Assembly: GCA_011043895.1 (NCBI GenBank) | Contig: DRBZ01000003.1 | Location: forward strand, 1 to 40,089 | Direction: 5' to 3' | Length of the DNA: 40,089 nt | Source of the DNA: Candidatus Cloacimonadota bacterium | Lineage (GTDB): Bacteria > Cloacimonadota > Cloacimonadia > JGIOTU-2 | Shown: positions 40,008 through 40,089 of the stretch, piece by piece | How positions within the stretch are numbered: position 1 is the first letter of the stretch | Layout: each line of letters begins with the position of its first letter | Translations under genes and position numbers: made by a program | Notes under the pieces: generated by a model | Told to the model about the DNA's origin: nothing | Seen by the model: the letters and a program-made list of their open reading frames with translations, nothing else | The model's database searches: none

Positions 40008-40037
40008 TTGACATAGATTTAATCAGGCAAATATCTG
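40008..40037 (+). promoter_or_regulatory. Possible promoter of the edge gene
   Basis: TTGACA (40008-40013), then ATATCT or TATCTG after 17 or 18 bases, and AGGAG at 40050-40054 before the ATG at 40061. The -10 is weak. Confidence 0.35.
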
Positions 40038-40060
40038 AGTGTCAAACATAGGAGATATCG

Positions 40061-40089
40061 ATGTTTGCACGGATAAAAAAATCAGGTAA
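40061..40089 (+). CDS. Start of a gene cut by the right edge, probably an IS1634/IS4-type transposase
   Basis: Only nine full codons are visible: MFARIKKSG. The ATG has AGGAG 6 bases upstream and a promoter-like sequence before it. Many transposases of the IS1634 group begin MF.RIKKSGKY, so this is probably the left part of an insertion sequence. This rests on recalled similarity over nine residues. I could not identify a terminal inverted repeat between 39925 and 40060. Confidence 0.45.

Overview
The window is about 40 kb of AT-rich bacterial chromosome, densely packed with genes. It suggests a strictly anaerobic, probably Gram-negative heterotroph. The evidence is two separate CoA-dependent 2-oxoacid:ferredoxin oxidoreductase operons (iorAB and a four-subunit por/vor type), a lipoprotein-anchored zinc uptake system, a Spy/CpxP-like periplasmic protein and sigma-54. 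Gene content and order would fit a Cloacimonadota-like candidate phylum, but there is no rRNA or lineage marker and this assignment is a guess.

Layout. 1-1.2 kb: a broken TPR protein gene cut by the left edge. 1.2-5.1 kb (minus): zur-like regulator, znuA, znuC, znuB and a GGDEF protein, apparently one transcription unit. 5.2-5.6 kb: gene-free DNA with repeat remnants. 5.6-7.8 kb (plus): a frameshifted isoaspartyl peptidase gene and a REC-PAS-PAS protein. 7.8-8.4 kb: the wreck of a thioredoxin reductase-glutaredoxin gene. 8.5-12.9 kb (minus): hpt-ftsH-hslV-hslU behind a near-consensus promoter. 13.0-16.6 kb (minus): iorA-iorB-tilS. 16.7-21.2 kb: an accessory stretch with a GNAT enzyme, two decayed DNA-glycosylase-family genes (Fpg/Nei-like and YcaQ-like), a SnoaL-like protein, a small membrane protein, an unrecognised secreted protein and many short dispersed repeats. 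21.7-27.2 kb (minus): deoxynucleoside kinase, then yibQ-uppP-scpB-holA-era with overlapping ends. 27.4-30.3 kb (plus): the por gamma-delta-alpha-beta operon. 30.4-35.5 kb (minus): uppS-cdsA-dxr-comEC. 35.6-39.8 kb (minus): rpoN, a Nudix protein, rarA and a Spy-like protein. The right edge holds the first codons of what looks like an IS transposase.

How it works together. Housekeeping operons (cell-envelope lipid carrier synthesis and recycling, isoprenoids, proteolysis, chromosome segregation, ribosome maturation, replication restart) are all intact. The five disrupted genes are all accessory: the TPR protein, isoaspartyl peptidase, TrxB-Grx, Fpg-like and YcaQ-like genes. The lesions include nonsense codons of all three kinds and single-base indels. 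That pattern looks more like real gene decay than random sequencing error, although homopolymer errors cannot be excluded for the single frameshifts.

I do not see a clearly new defence or biosynthetic system. The most interesting signals are the side-by-side decay of two DNA-glycosylase-family genes, a perfect 10+10 bp palindrome between yibQ and the por operon, a possible small RNA with a palindrome in its promoter spacer downstream of por, and an unrecognised secreted protein of about 333 residues.
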